64,000 nt of DNA. Origin: Gnetum montanum. Lineage: Eukaryota > Streptophyta > Gnetopsida > Gnetales > Gnetaceae. The stretch spans positions 701,809 through 765,808 of the forward strand of contig MNCI01002706.1 in the NCBI GenBank assembly GCA_015680685.1, given 5' to 3'. The notes beneath the pieces are model-generated. The model did not search any database, was not told where the DNA came from, and saw only the letters and a list, made by a program, of their open reading frames with translations. The position numbers and the translations under genes are program-made. Positions 22,051-34,718 of the stretch are shown here, piece by piece. Numbering within the stretch: position 1 is the first letter of the stretch; the number at the start of each line of letters is the position of its first letter.

Positions 22051-24767
22051 AAGGTTGTATTCTTTTACTTGAGGGATTTCTTGACTTGGTCCATTGTATT
22101 AAGGAATTTTTTATCATTGGTCATGGGCTTGTTGCCTTGGTTATGCTTTACTTCCTCCATGCACCCCAAAATGAGAATTTTGGCTTTAGGTTATGATTGT
22201 TGGGACTTTTCCTCGTTGTTCTACTTATGGGCTTTGGAGTCCTTTTGTGTCTTGTTATTTGAAGAGGACTAGGTAGAGGAGGTCATGGGTATAGCTGATA
22301 TGGGAGTGGGCTTTGGTGGGCCCACTTCCTTTTGCACCACTGTCTACTTCTCACTCTTGTTATCAAGATTTTTCTTATGCATTCCCTTTTCTTGGTTTAG
22401 GTCTTTTGATTGTCAAACATTGGTTGTGAGAAACAGGTAGTAGCATTAGCCACCACAAGCGGTTGTTGCACAATTGTTTGGGCTATAGTTGATTAGGTTG
22501 TGTGAGGCTAAGACACCCTAATGACAAAAGAATCCTTTAGAGGCACTCATGATGGTACTCTTATGACAAAAGGGGATCTTGAGGTGGTGGAGGTTGAAGA
22601 AGCCCTTTCATCACAAGGGGATACTCAAATCACGAATGGTCCTTTGGGGGGTTTTCAATCGTCATTAATGTTGAATGCTAAAATGATGTAAGGGCTATCA
22701 TTAGCATTCAATAGGCCCTTGTAAACCTACATTAATTGATTTTGTGGTCAAACTAGGTTGGAAGCATCTAAGACCAACTCCCTTCTATCTATCATCCTAT
22801 ATAGGATATCCCTCAATGTGAGGCAAAAGTCTATGTCATGACCAAGAAATTGGTGATAATGGTAGAAGTAATCTAATTTGAAGTACTTAGGAAATTGAGG
22901 GTCATCTTTCATTGCTATAGTGGGCTCTTTAGCTATTTCACAAAGTCTATCATTCTTCTTTTGGAAAGCTTCAAACATCTGTTCATATTGAATACACCCC
23001 CTTTTCAAAAGTTGGTCTAATAGCTCTAATGGTTTTAATGGTAGCATAGTATATTTTGACCTATCCTTTATTTCAAAATTAGGTCTAGTTGTTGTCGATG
23101 TAGAATCCCTAGAGGTTGATGATTGGTTATTGTGATCATTAGTGGGGGCTTTGGGTGGGTTTTCCCTCCACCCCTAGTTTGTGGTCTTTGTTTCATTGGT
23201 CACAGTTTCTATGGCCACATTGTTTTGTTTACTATTTTCTTTTTCTCTTTGTGTATGTTGATTTTTATATGCTACATAGGTTGGATCATGACTAGCCTCT
23301 AGAGAACTCTTATATTTTTAGTTTAAGAAAATTCTTAGCTAAGGGACCACAGGTCAATGTAGTAGAGCTTGGACTTAATAAAGTCATTAACCACTCCCTT
23401 AAATATGGTCAACAAGTGGGCTTCAGCTATAGGCTCTGGTATTTCATTCAACAATCCATTCCACTACTGAATGAATTTTTGCATGGGCTCAAGGGGTCCC
23501 TGCTTGATCTTCATGAGTTGATCTAGCATTATGTCAGGCTTGAAGTTATCCTTGAATTGGTTGACAAACTGGGCAATCAAGTCATCTAAAGAGGACATGG
23601 AAAATGTTCTCATGATGGTATGAGGTCATGGTTGCAAGAGTAAGCACTTAGATCTAAAGGTAATAAGGTGAGCATTAGGGTCATCTTCTTTATTGTGTTT
23701 GCTAAACTAGGGAATAAGGACACCAAGAGGAAGTGTTAAGGGTGGGACCATAGGACTGATTGAATCATCCTGCTAGAAGTGCATAATCTTAACACTTTGG
23801 AAAGTAGAGGCTTTAAGCATTTGCAACTCCTCCATTAGGTCTTAGATCATCTAGAAGGCTAGATCCAAGCCCTATGATGGCCATGTTGGTTGTGGGGTTT
23901 GTACATAGGTCTGTGGCATTTGTTGTAAGGCTTGTGACCTCACTATGGATTGCAAGACTAAAGGAAGAGGTTACGTTATGGTTGTAGCTTGTGGACCAAA
24001 GAAGGAAAAGGATGTTTGTGTCAATACTTGAGGCATAAATGGAATAAAGGAAATGTGTGATCCTTGAGTTACTTGGGGAATGTGGTGGGCCCCACACTAG
24101 TAGTTAATGGATTTGTGGTGGTAAAAATCACTGTTAATAGCTGCATAGATTAAGGTTGTATGGTAAACGACATAGATGTATTATAGGTTTTTGGATGTGG
24201 TGTTGATTAAGTTTGATGTGTGGCTATGATCGATGTGGAACCAACAGTGATAGGGTAGGAAGGAGTGGAAGATGGTGGCGTCATGCCCATGGAGAAAACA
24301 AAAGTGTTAGAGGAAGGCACTATGACCTTGGAAGATGTTTGTTGAAATAATCCTCCTAGGATGTTTTTGGAATTAGATTCTACCCTAAATTCATCCCTCT
24401 TCTTGTTGTTCTTCTAAGTGATGCTTGTCATCTTCCTCTTCCATCATGATCAATTAAGCCAAGATGCTAGCATAGACATTGGTTAGAGGTATTTGGTCAT
24501 ATGAGGAAGGGACATACTCTTTTCCATCTTGATGTACAAGCTCAAACTCCCTTTTTGCCTCTACTTCCACATGTGGAATCATGAGGCTAACCTACATTTT
24601 GGTGAAAATGTAGTGTAATGATCTTCATTTATGGAGGTAAAGTCAAGACTTTTCCCTTTGACCCCCAAAGATTACCTGCATTCGATGATGGCAAAGTCTT
24701 TGGGAACATAGACCCTTATGTCTTGTTGCAGGGTGAGAGGCAATTTGGTGGACTATTGGAAAGACAT
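22051..24767 (-). pseudogene. H1 gag, decayed
   Basis: Candidate start ATG at 24765-24767 on the minus strand (MSFQ...). A Gln/Pro-rich region (~23800-24100) precedes the capsid core at about 23400-23640, with FVNQFKDNFKPD and LMKIKQGPLEPMQKFI, matching Retrotrans_gag. The C-terminal zinc-knuckle variant (YHYHQFLGHDIDFC, then LRDILYRMIDRREL) is at 22780-22870, followed by a low-complexity link to protease (22051-22700). Several stops and frame changes. The open frame 23813-24097 is a shadow of the gag frame. Confidence 0.75.
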
Positions 24768-25538
24768 GGCTATAGTGTTGAGAATGGCTTAAAATAGGCT
24801 ATAAATGATAAAATATAAGTAAATTCCAACGAATGGGATTTCAAAAATTTTAAAGGAAACAAAAATGGCCAACAATGAAGTACTTACTATAATTAGTAAC
24901 TAAGGGAAAATTGGGGTTTACCCCTTTACCAAAAATGGAAAGCTAGGAAAGTTGGTAACGAGCTTCATCAACACTAGCCCACTAATTACCTCTATGTTGG
25001 GTATGAAAGGGGGAAAATAAGGGGAGTGAGATGATCGAAATCTCACATTTTCTAATCCAATATTGATGGGGGGAAGGCTAAAAATTACAGATGCAACAAA
25101 TGGCTTAAAACAAGTTATAAACAGTAATAATAGAGGTGGATCCCAACCAATGGAATTCAGAAATGATCCAAAGAAGTTAAAATAGTTGAAAATAGAGCAC
25201 TTACTAAAATGATTTTGGCAAGCTACCAACTTTTACCACAAAGGAGGGGAAAGTAGGTTTGGTTGGTATGGAAACCAATGTTAGTTTTGTGCCAAAAATA
25301 TGGTACCAAAAATTAAATAGTTTTTAAGGCTTCCACACTAGTTTTGTTCTAAAAATTCATAGTAGATGTGAAATTTCAATACTTGAACCACCTACAACTT
25401 CCACGCTGGGGTTTTTGCTACATGGAAGGTAAGGACAATGTTGGATTTCCAAGGTTCTCACTATAAAAATGCAAATTTATTGGTAAGAGACAACATTGGC
25501 AATATGACTAATAGATTTTGGCATAGAAATTGAGTGGA
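24768..25538 (-). other. H1 5' leader with a diverged ~315-bp direct duplication
   Basis: 24783-24955 and 25099-25255 are related copies (GGCTTAAAA(T/C)A..TATAAA and ACTTACTA.AAT). No coding sequence is convincing. Confidence 0.45.
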
Positions 25539-25557
25539 GGCTCTCCTTCTAGCACCA
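25539..25557 (-). other. H1 candidate primer-binding site
   Basis: On the minus strand TGGTGCTAGAAGGAGAGCC begins with the required TGG and follows the inferred LTR end. I cannot name the tRNA with confidence. Confidence 0.45.
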
Positions 25558-27100
25558 AGAAAACTATGGCGATCAGAAAAATCAATTTGTTGGAAAAACA
25601 AACCAATGGATCTGGTGCACGGCAGTCCTCAACTTGCTAATCCCTAGGGCCTCTATGAAAAATGGGATTTGGGGAGCCTTGGCTAGTTCGGTAGATCAAC
25701 TAAGGACTTATGAAATGCAAAACTAGATAAATAATATATTTGTAGATCGAAGTAATATAAATGCACGAAAATAAATGACAAATTTAATCTAAACACAAAC
25801 CAAAACTATAAACTTTATTTTACAAAAAATAAAATAAAGGAGAGTTAAGAGATTGTGTACAAAGTGTGCCTATGAGGGCAATAGGAGGGTTCACTTGAGT
25901 GAGGGTTTAGGGTCCATTAAAGCTGATGTGTTCAACTCCACGATCTGGATGTCCTACCATTCCCAATGTTATTGAACCTCCTTTGCTGCTACTCAAGATC
26001 TGCAACATTGGTCACTACTTAGGATGAGAAAATTAGAAAATTTGGATGCTAGATTGCTCCATGCTAGGGTTTGGGAATCCCAAAAGTACCATGTTGATAC
26101 CAAAAATCCACAAGTCTAAGGGTGATAATGCTTCAACATTGGGGTTTAAGAAAATGCAATCATGGGAGATTGCAAGAGCCCTTGAGTGCTTGAGAATGCC
26201 CCAAGTGTGGAATTATTACTTGGAAAAATGTATGTATGCTCAATGTATTCAAGTGCCAAAAGAGTGAAGCCTGTAGATGGTGTTTGAGGTTGGTTTTTAT
26301 ATGCCTCAAGCCATGAATGGTGCTACAAAATGGCTATGATTTGGCTGAAATTTATTTGTATAATGGTTGCAAATTGGCTACAAATTTCTACCTCGTTCAG
26401 CTGAGATAGATGCACAAATTTTGGGGGCTACCATATATAGTAAGTGCCTTTTTCCCATGGCCATTCCATTTACTATAAATAGTAATGGGGTTACACCTTC
26501 TACATTGGAGATGAATAGTCTATGCTAAGCCTTCCTCCATCCTTGTCGAAGTGGTTGGTCAATGTTGGAGTGATGAAATTTGGCTATTATGACTTCCACA
26601 CTAGGGAGATGTAATTTCCTTGCTAGGGGTGGAGCCTCCATACTAGTGGAGAACTTCCTCGCTGAGGGGGAAAGGTTTCTAGGCTTAGCATGTAGTCTCC
26701 ATGCTGGGGAGGTAAGTTTCCAAGCTAAGGAAAACCCCCCACCTCTCCATGCTAGGGGTAGGTGAGATTTACCCCCTACAAGTGTTTCTAGCATAGGAAA
26801 ATGTATACCCCCCATAAAAGCCATCAAATTACCATTTTTGGCATTCTAAAAGGTATTTTTGAAACCACCACCCCGCCCCCCCTTAGCCCAAATATGTGTT
26901 AGGTGACTTTTCTTTTACTTGGGAAATGAGGCTTTGACCACTTATGAGGCATTTTTCAACCCCAAAAGTATAAAGTATGTGAAATTGCCCACTATGGATT
27001 ACAATCTTCACATCTACAATGAAGTTTTGCCTCGGGTTTCATGGGGTGAAAGCTACATGATGAAAATTTGCTATAACATGCAAATTTTTGTGGTCTTTCA
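25558..27100 (-). repeat. H1 5' LTR (about 1.54 kb)
   Basis: The right end at 27100 is exact (TGAAAGACC on the element strand) and equals the end at 194. The left end is set by the candidate primer site. The segment 26590-26760 holds seven short copies of a 'TTCCATGCTAGGG'-like motif, the same core as the 190-bp array. The open frames at 26525-26827 and 26580-26765 arise from these repeats and are not genes. Confidence 0.7.
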
Positions 27101-28004
27101 CCTAGTATGATGATGTGTCACTAACGCAAATCAACTTTAAGTCCTCTAGGACACACACAAAGGCCCTTCTATGGGGCCATTATGCTAGGAGGAAAATAAC
27201 CATTAAGATCCTCATGGCAAGGTATTATTGGCCTACAATCTTTAGGGATGCCCATCACTTCTTCTACTCTTACAATATATGCTAATGTGATGGAGGAATG
27301 ACCACACATATGGAAGGGCCTCAAGAGTGAATCTAATCACTGGAGTCTTTCGATATCTAGGGGATTAACTTTATGAGGCCCATCAACCCCATGTCAAATG
27401 AAAAGGCCTACATCATCATGATTGTTGATTACTGTACCAAATAAATTGAAGCCACTTTCATCAGTGACTATTCATCATCTACAATGGCCTAGTTTGTACA
27501 ACAAAATGTTGTAAACAGGTTTGGTGTGCCATGGCCATTGATTTTAGACAATGGAATACATTTCACTGGTGCCACATTTTGAAAGCTTATGCAACACTCA
27601 TAGGTTGAACATAAACTAATAACTCCATACCACCCCTAATCTAATGGTCAAGCTAAGGTTACTAATAGGGAAATTACCAAATACTAACATGAACAATTAG
27701 TAAATATAGGAAGGATGGGAGCAACAAAATCAATGATGCTCTTTGGACTTATCATTCAACATAGAAACTTCCTATTAGGTATTTTCCCTACGAGCTCATG
27801 TACAAAAAACTTTCAACACTTCCCATCCAAGCTGAGCTCCATGCACTTTCAACAGCCTATGATCTTGCCTTGGACTTAAGTCTAGCCCAAATAGAAACAC
27901 TAATGAATCTTAACACACTAGATGAGAATAGATTAGTGGCCCTATTATTGAATGAAGTGCACAAGGCACATAAAAAATAACATCATGACCTTAAGATTCA
28001 AAAG
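27101..28004 (+). pseudogene. H2 integrase, main part, decayed
   Basis: Core text in order: PFDI-like start (~27345), IIMIVDY.TK.IEATF (~27420-27455), FGVPWPLILDNGIHFTG with the second catalytic Asp (27547-27549), TPYHP..NGQAKVTNREI (~27630-27675). The third catalytic residue is Lys (27655-27657) where Glu is expected, at the right D-35-E spacing. The C-terminal part has YELMYKKLSTLPIQAELHA and LDLSLAQIE. It stops at the N2 insertion and resumes at 34719. Confidence 0.8.
28000..28004. repeat. N2 target-site duplication, left (AAAAG)
   Basis: AAAAG before the TGATGGG LTR start; identical to 34714-34718. Confidence 0.9.
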
Positions 28005-28784
28005 TGATGGGACGCGATATCGCGGCTGCCACGATATCGCATCCCACGCGATATCGTAGTGCACCACCAAGTCTATAAATAAGAGGTGGCTCTCCCTTGT
28101 TCCACAATCTAGGCCTAGACCGTAGCAAAAATCTGGCAGTTTTACCTCTCCAGAGATAGAATAATTTCCATGTGCTCGTAGTAGGAACTCCAAAGTGAAC
28201 GGATCTTTATTCGAGCAAATATTGTACCTGAACACAAATTTGTGTATGGAAATAAAGATGAACTTCTTGGATAAACTTTGCAGTGCATGGAATAGGCTAA
28301 TTAGGATTTTATTTACTATTATTTATTATTCATTATTTAAATGCTTTGTTAGTCATTAAATCTCTCTCAACCCTTCTCTCCTAGTTAAGTGCCTCAGTAC
28401 GACCACTTTGAGCACGTGCGTTACGCTTGGTGATCCCAGCAATGACTAGCATTTGGTAACCAAGGTTGCATCGGTTCAGGGTGTGAATAATAAGTGGGAA
28501 CAGATGCTGATGCTAGGTTAATTAAGACTTAGTTAGTTAGTTAAAGTTAGTAAATTAGTCTCTTCACCCTTCACCTTGTCAGCATAGGAGATAAAACAGA
28601 AAAGATATAAAAATCATATACCTTAAACTTACTTAACCATACAATCGTGAAAACTACAAGTAAGTTTGGGAAGATAACGAATGATTAACCTTAAGTGTTC
28701 CATGAGGCATGTAGGCACTTAGTCTACAGAGTTCGACCAAATCGTGCATGCTACGCTTGTATTCGTATGGTTGAGTGTAGGGGT
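28005..28784 (+). repeat. N2 5' LTR, missing its last ~16 bp at an N
   Basis: Starts TGATGGG. U3 palindromes CGCGATATCGCG (28013-28024), ACGATATCGC (28031-28040) and CGCGATATCG (28048-28057), then TATA CTATAAATAA (28073-28082). AATAAA at ~28250. After GTAGGGGT the N at 28785 replaces the LTR end, primer site and most of the leader (about 145 bp relative to N1). Confidence 0.88.
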
Positions 28785-28804
28785 NCACACCGAATAAAAT
28801 AAAA

Positions 28805-31388
28805 ATGTCTTCTTCTCATAAGAGTAATTCACCACCTAGGGATCATACTCAAAACAGTCGGCAGCATCAAACACATAACCAAAATCCACCAGTTCCTCAA
28901 CAGCATCGGGTAGTGTATCCTCATCATGATGAGTATATACCAAATTTTACCTTTATCCTCCATCAAGAAGAACGCCTGCAATGAAGAGACTTGCAAGGTA
29001 ACATAGTGTTACCCCTAGATCGTTTAGTCCCAAACATGCCCCTCCGTGCTCTTGCACAGATCGACATGACACAACTATATGTTGAATATGTTGTGGGTGA
29101 TCTCGACACAAGGGATTATCATCTCATAGAAACACAACATTTAAGGGACTCAAGGCAGGAGAGCCACCATACACTATTGAAGGGAAAATGGGTCCCGCAT
29201 GTCCTAAGTGAAATTAGAGATGGTGAACCACTTATAATGAGCTCTCCATCGAATGATGTTTCTCCTCCTAATGATGGTGAGGAGGTGGGGTATCAAAACC
29301 TATGCTCCACGATACACAACCCTAGTTTTGATCCCCGTGAATGCCAACTATTCACTGAGGGAACAACAACACATGACAAGGATGGGCACTTGGATCGTCA
29401 TCACAATCTGGGATGTAGCAGCCAAAGAGAAGGCAAGAAGCATCATCAGGGCGATGGTTTTTCTTCTTCTTTTCCTTCATTACATCACTCATCCTCTCCT
29501 TCCACATCTGGGCACAGCCATAAAGAGCATAATGGTGAGGATAAGGGTAAGGATAGGCAAAATGAGAACCCTTGACGAGAGAGTCAAGAGAGAGGACAAG
29601 GGCACTCTAGGGAATCAAGGCATGAACGAAGGGAAAGTAGGAAACAACGTAGACATCATAGATGTCATGAAAGAGATGATCATGACGAGCCCCTACTTGC
29701 AACCTGAAGTATGCTAGATATTATGGAGGTAGTTAGAATACCCATATGGCATCAAAAGGATAGTCAGATCAAAAGATTAGATATGAATAATATCCCACGC
29801 TTTGAAGGAGGATACAACACTGATCCGCAGAATCATTTATAGGCATTCCACGATGCCTGCGCCTTATAAAACATAGAAAATGAGTGGCAGAAACTAAAGT
29901 TGTTTCCTAGGACACTCACAAAGGAAGTAGAGATTTGGTATTGGTCCTTAAAATCGAAAACCATTAGGAGATGGAGTACAATGTTAGAGTTTTTCAACAA
30001 TAAATACCAAACGTACTCCAAAGTGTCTAACTTGCATAAGCAGATCCAAGGATGGAAACAGGGTAATCATGAACCCTTGGATGCTACGATGGGCTAATAC
30101 TATGCATTGCTACATCGTTACCCGAGCCATGGTTATGCTCAACGGGATCAACTCCACCACCTCGTAGATGGGCTAAGGTATGAAACTAGGAGAACCCTTG
30201 GGACTTATGCCCAAGGGAGATTATCAGAACTTAGATCCCATGAAATTTATCACTTGTTGGAGCAAGTAGCCAAAGAAGAAGGAAAACTATGGAAAAGAGA
30301 GAGCGTAGAAGAATATAATGATCATCCTTTCCTTCGGAAGAAGGGAGTGAGATTTTGTAATGAGGAGGATGAGTCANGATCATCCTTTCCTTTGGAAGAA
30401 GGGAGTGAGATTTTGTAATGAGGAGGATGAGTCACCACTCGAAGAGTTGGTGAATAGGAAAACCTTGCTACTCCAAAAGCTAACAACTGAAGTGTCAACT
30501 AAGGTGGATTAATTATAGGATTCCTTAGACTCTAGACTTGAAACTATCCTAAAAATCATAGAGGAGTCTAAGGTGGAATGAGGTAGTGACTCTGATAAGA
30601 AAAAGAGGAGAGATGCAGGCCATGCGCGTAACAATGGTAAGGGGAAAATAACTATCTCTGATGAGGTTGTGGACTCAAACATAGACAATGACAGTGGGTG
30701 TGAGATCTTCCAATATGACCATCCTAAGGGATGTTGTCCAATCATCTCACATCTACAAGAGTCTGGGGTGTATGCACTTAACCCAAGACTTAACCAATGC
30801 CAAGCACCCCGAAGGTTACCTTATCCTCAAGGTAACCCAAGGTAGTTCCACCAACCGTTAATGTACTATCCAAGTGGAACTCCACCACAACCCATTGGGC
30901 AACATCAGCAATGGCAAAACCCATAGTCATGGGAGATGCCACCGCCCAGACAATAATACCCTTACCGGAAACCTGATCCTTATGGCTATTACGTGCAGCA
31001 GTTGATTTCTCCAAGTGACTCTATGGATCACACAACTCCCCAACATCACTACCAAGTTCAGGAGTATTTTAGAAGGAATCCTTCTCCTCTGGGAGATACT
31101 CCACATCCATCCCATCCTCCAAATCCATCTGCCACTCTTTCGTTGGTAGTTCCACTACCACCTGCTCCAACAATGCAAGGGGAACTCCCCACTCAACCGC
31201 AGCAACGTAATGCTACGAGATCCGTAAACATTCAACCTACTGCTAGTTCTGATAACCAAAAAGAGAAGACCCTTCTTCATAATAAAAAGCCTAGACAAGC
31301 TCTCACAACAAAAAGGAATTGAATCTGTGCACGCTCCTCCAACGAACAAGGCTTCGGAGCTCCCTTTAGTCCAACAACAGAGCTTCAC
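28805..31388 (+). pseudogene. N2 gag, decayed
   Basis: Start ATG at 28805 (MSSSHKSN). The longest open stretch is 28991-29575. A Ser/His-rich N-terminus leads to VLPLDRLVPNMPLRALAQID, an Arg/Glu/His-rich linker, then the capsid core (~29750-30300) with IWYWSLKSKTIRRWSTMLEF and LVDGLRYETRRTLGTYAQGR. The zinc-knuckle remnant at 30700-30738 reads C-E-I-F-Q-Y-D-H-P-K-G-C-C, with the second Cys lost. A Pro-rich tail follows. A 57-bp duplication around the N at 30377 is an artefact. Confidence 0.8.
30320..30434 (+). repeat. 57-bp duplication around a single N (assembly artefact)
   Basis: 30320-30376 and 30378-30434 differ at one base and are separated only by the N at 30377. Confidence 0.9.
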
Positions 31389-31923
31389 GCATATGGTTAT
31401 GTTAACACATACTATTACTGATTAGAGCAAGGTAGGCTACCTTCCTAGGAAACTCTCTAATCCTGGAAGCCCCTTAATCTATCTACAATTCATTGAGAAT
31501 GAACCACATAAGGCTCTTCTTGACTTAGGTTCTGGAGTCAACCTAATCTCATTAGAAATGTAGCAAGCCTGGAACCTGCCCCAACTTAAAAAGAGAAATA
31601 TTCAACTAGAGCTAGCTGACTAGTCCATCACCATTCCCTTGGGATTGGTGGAGGACATAGTTACCATTGTGTATGGGTGTTCATACCTAGCTGACTTCCT
31701 GGTGATAGAAGTCAACAGTAACAACGGGGGCTTCCCAATTATATTGGGAAGGCCATGGCTGAGTACAATAGATGCGTACCTAGGGATCTATGATCTTTCC
31801 TTAGAGATATCTAAGATGAACATTTATGGAAAGATTGAGAAGAAGAGAGTTCCATGCATCACATACAGTGACTCAGAGGGTGATGACATGGAGGAATGCT
31901 CAGCATCTCCTTCATGTAACTAG
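31389..31923 (+). pseudogene. N2 aspartic protease, decayed
   Basis: LLDLGSGVNLIS (31522-31536 region) matches the D-L-G-A/S active-site form of Athila proteases. The second landmark FPIILGRPWLSTIDA (~31735-31775) is intact. Early stops (TAG for CAG or TGG) lie before and after the active site. From 31639 the frame is open to the end at 31923. Confidence 0.8.
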
Positions 31924-32200
31924 TGTGCCCAAGAAACACAAATACAAAGGTGCCTGTATGTAGCAACCACACAAGTAGAGAACACCTAGTGGTTGACAGC
32001 TGATCAAGAAAGCAGCCCACCAACATGCATGGAACAAACTGGGGGAAAAACCCATGTGAACAACAAAGGCATAGACACATTTGAAGATGAGCGTTGCCAA
32101 CTTCCACCCCTTAATCTAAGAACATTAGTTGGGAGAAGTTGGACACTTTTAAGAAATTCAAATAGATGTTCATTATTTCAGATCTCTCCCTTTCCATTTA
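31924..32200 (+). other. N2 protease-to-tail junction where pol is missing
   Basis: Same text as N1 to LN...TLVGRSW (~32130), then TTTCAGATCTCTCCC leads into the tail. N1 has an extra ~107 bp at this point. Confidence 0.6.
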
Positions 32201-34063
32201 GTCATGGGGGAGATGGCCACCTATGCTAATCATTAGGGGCCCTCAGTTCTTTTTAGTTTTTGTTTTACACGTTTTTGTTTTGCACATTTTTGTTTTACAA
32301 CTTTCTTTAACTTTTCTTGTTTTTGTTTCAAAACATCATTATAGTTTTTCATTTTGTGTGTGTGTTATCCATCTTGTAAGTTTTTCACCCAATAAGTGTT
32401 CTTTATGATGGTATGAACTATTTTCCTATTGATTGCTAATGTTTGGTTTTTACCTTTAAGTTATGATGTTGATACTAAGGTATGTTTCTTTTGATATGAT
32501 AGGCAATGAGTCCACTTCATCCATTCATCCATAAATCTCTATGGTCTCTCTTGGCTTGGAAATATACAGTCCCTTTCTAATAAGAACCATCAATGAATTG
32601 GTGACTGGGTGTTTCTCAAACTAAGGAAGGACTCAAGGATTGAAAAGGGTGTGACTTCAAGGGAACTTGAGGCATTTGTGTTGGCCATTCTCTTGGGTGA
32701 TTGGATGTTTTCTTCTTGAGTTTTCTTACCATTCCAATGTCACTCAATTATCAAGAAGTTGAGCTAATAAAAATAACAAAGTCTTTGCATGGTGTGGTTC
32801 TCACGCATAAACACATAAAACAAAAAGAAAAGAAAAGTGAGAGTTCAAAACACATCCCTTAGAAAAAATAATCCCTTGGGCTACAAGCACTGGTTATGGA
32901 ACTAAAATAAAAATGTTCCCTTTGACTAAGGCCCTCCTCACTTCCCATTCTCTCCTCATTCGTTTCTTCGGAATGGTAGTGGCTCTTGGGGAAGGCATTC
33001 TTGTTATTCAAGTGGATGGATTGGCTGAATGCATTAATGCGAAGTCACTGGATGTTGTTTGTTTCAGGTCGGAGTTGGAATGAGATTTACCAAGTCACAT
33101 TAATCATGAAACGCACAAGGGGTTGTATACCACCTTGTTCTTGAGACTCCATTCCATTCTCTCCTCTCCATCATTAGTGTATATTTTGGTTAACACATTA
33201 TTTTCTTTCTGGTAAATTCTTACCATTAAGACTTTAACTCTTATTCCAAATGACATTCCTAGAGCCTACGGACTCTTTGAATGTGGGTTTGTCAAGGCAT
33301 TAAGGGCATGAGCCTACTTTGGGGAGGGGGGACTGGCATTCCTATTTGGTTCACCAGTTAAATTCTTTCCCTTAACATTTTCGCAATCCACTCTATTTTG
33401 TTCATTTTCATCTTGACATCCACTTCATCGACATTATAGTTGTCTCTTTTTCTCCATCTTTCTTGTTCTTTTTCTTCCTCCATTCTATCGCTACCGGAGG
33501 TTCGCGATTAGTCATGGGTGTATAGGGCCCAATATTTTCGATTTTCTCCTAGCCCCTACACCTTTGGCAGTCACCATTATTATATCTCTAGACCCGTATC
33601 AACCATACCACAACTCAGCCAATGGACCTTTCACCGAAGCAAGGTATCAACTACATTGTAATTCATTTACCCTTACTAATATAAGATTTTGTTGTGTGTG
33701 CAGATGGTAATCATACAACAATGGATTGGATCTGGAGGGAACACTTGAAATGGATTGGTACTGAAGCAGCTATGCAAAGAATGAGATCAATGGTGCACTT
33801 ATAGATGGACAACAAAAGGCACAATCTTGGCATTGGCAGTAGCAAACTTATTTTCTCTTCTCTCTTCTCTCTCAACTGCCAAATGAGGCCTGATGTCAAA
33901 TGTATAAGGTGTTCACTCTTGTTGTCATGAACACCAGTTTTTTCATGTCTTGTAATGATGATCCGTTCACATGTCATCCCATTCACCATTAGTTCCGTTT
34001 GAGTCAATAATCCCATAACTTCTTGATATTATTGTAAGGAACTCAAGGATGAGTTTTCATTCA
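32201..34063 (+). other. N2 3' tail, non-coding
   Basis: Homologous to 7631-9561 of N1. GTCATGGGGG at 32201-32210 and GTCATGGGTG at 33511-33520 repeat the polypurine-tract core. No conserved frame. Confidence 0.6.
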
Positions 34064-34075
34064 GTCATGGGGGTA
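34064..34075 (+). other. N2 polypurine tract
   Basis: GTCATGGGGGTA immediately before the 3' LTR. Confidence 0.65.
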
Positions 34076-34713
34076 TGATGGGACACGATATCTATATTAC
34101 AACAGCCGCGATATCGCGTCGTTCCCCTCAATATCGTGTATGCGATATCGCGATGCACTGCCAAGTCTATAAATAAGAGGTAGCTCTCCCTTGTTCCACA
34201 ATCTAGGCCTAGACCGTAGCAAAACTCTAGCAGTTTTATCTCTCCAAAGATAGAATAATTTCCATGTGCCTATAGTAGGAACTCCAAAGTAAACGGATCT
34301 TTATTCGAGCAAATATTGTACCTGAACACAAATTTGTATATGGAAATAAAGATGAACTTCTTGGATAAACCTNNNNNNNNNNNNNNNNNNNNNNNNNNNN
34401 NNNNNNNNNNNNNNNNNNNNNNNNNNNNNNNNNNNNNNNNNNNNNNNNNNNNNNNNNNNNNNNNNNNNNNNNNNNNNNNNNNNNNNNNNNNNNNNNNNNN
34501 NNNNNNNNNNNNNNNNNNNNNNNNNNNNNNNNNNNNNNNNNNNNNNNNNNNNNNNNNNNNNNNCAACTACAAGTAAGTCTGGGAAGACAACAAATGATTA
34601 ACCTTAAGTGTTCCATGAGGCATGTAGGCACTTAGTTTGTAGAGTTCGACCGGATTGTGCGTGCTACGCTCATATTTGTATGGTTGAGTGTAGGGGTACC
34701 TCGTCACTCATCA
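34076..34713 (+). repeat. N2 3' LTR with internal assembly gap
   Basis: TGATGGG...CTCATCA. U3 palindromes CGCGATATCGCG (34107-34118), CAATATCGTG (34129-34138), GCGATATCGCG (34142-34152), TATA at 34167-34176. The N run 34373-34563 (191 N) corresponds to 28279-28650 of the 5' LTR (372 bp), so the gap is under-sized by about 180 bp. Confidence 0.9.
34373..34563. other. Assembly gap (191 N)
   Basis: Unsequenced part of the N2 3' LTR. Open frames that cross it are not real. Confidence 0.99.
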
Positions 34714-34718
34714 AAAAG
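34714..34718. repeat. N2 target-site duplication, right (AAAAG)
   Basis: Identical to 28000-28004. Confidence 0.9.

Larger units (their letters stand above)
1..27100 (-). mobile_element. H1: Tat/Ogre-like Ty3/gypsy LTR retrotransposon, decayed, truncated by window edge
   Basis: On the minus strand the order is 5' LTR (25558-27100), candidate primer site, gag, protease, a ~10-kb insert, RT, RNase H, integrase, polypurine tract and 3' LTR (1-194). Both LTRs start on the minus strand with TGAAA(C/G)ACCA and match over their first ~60 bp. The text before RT (a 'Q-K/R' rich stretch followed by 'SNIV.V.KKNG'), the protease and the integrase tail match the Tat/Ogre lineage as I remember it. The element sits inside the H2 integrase; the TSD would be CCTAG (27101-27105), with its partner off the left edge. 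N1 is nested within it. All reading frames carry stops. Clade assignment is from remembered consensus, not from a tree. Confidence 0.8.
28005..34713 (+). mobile_element. N2: non-autonomous Athila-related LTR retrotransposon
   Basis: Two LTRs with TGATGGG starts, CTCATCA end in the 3' copy, and a 5-bp TSD (AAAAG) inside the H2 integrase. Same plan as N1: gag, protease, then tail; no RT, RNase H, integrase or ORF3. The sequence is closely related to N1 throughout. Assembly defects at 28785, 30377 and 34373-34563 affect the LTRs and gag. Confidence 0.9.

Noticed and set aside
23813-24097. 94-codon minus-strand frame
   Set aside because: The neighbouring frame gives the Gln/Pro-rich gag text that leads into the capsid core; this one does not.
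26525-26827. Open frames on both strands within the H1 LTR
   Set aside because: Made by repeated CCATGCTAGG-type motifs; no homology or conservation.
34236-34631. Open frames across the 191-N run
   Set aside because: Artefacts of the gap in the N2 3' LTR.
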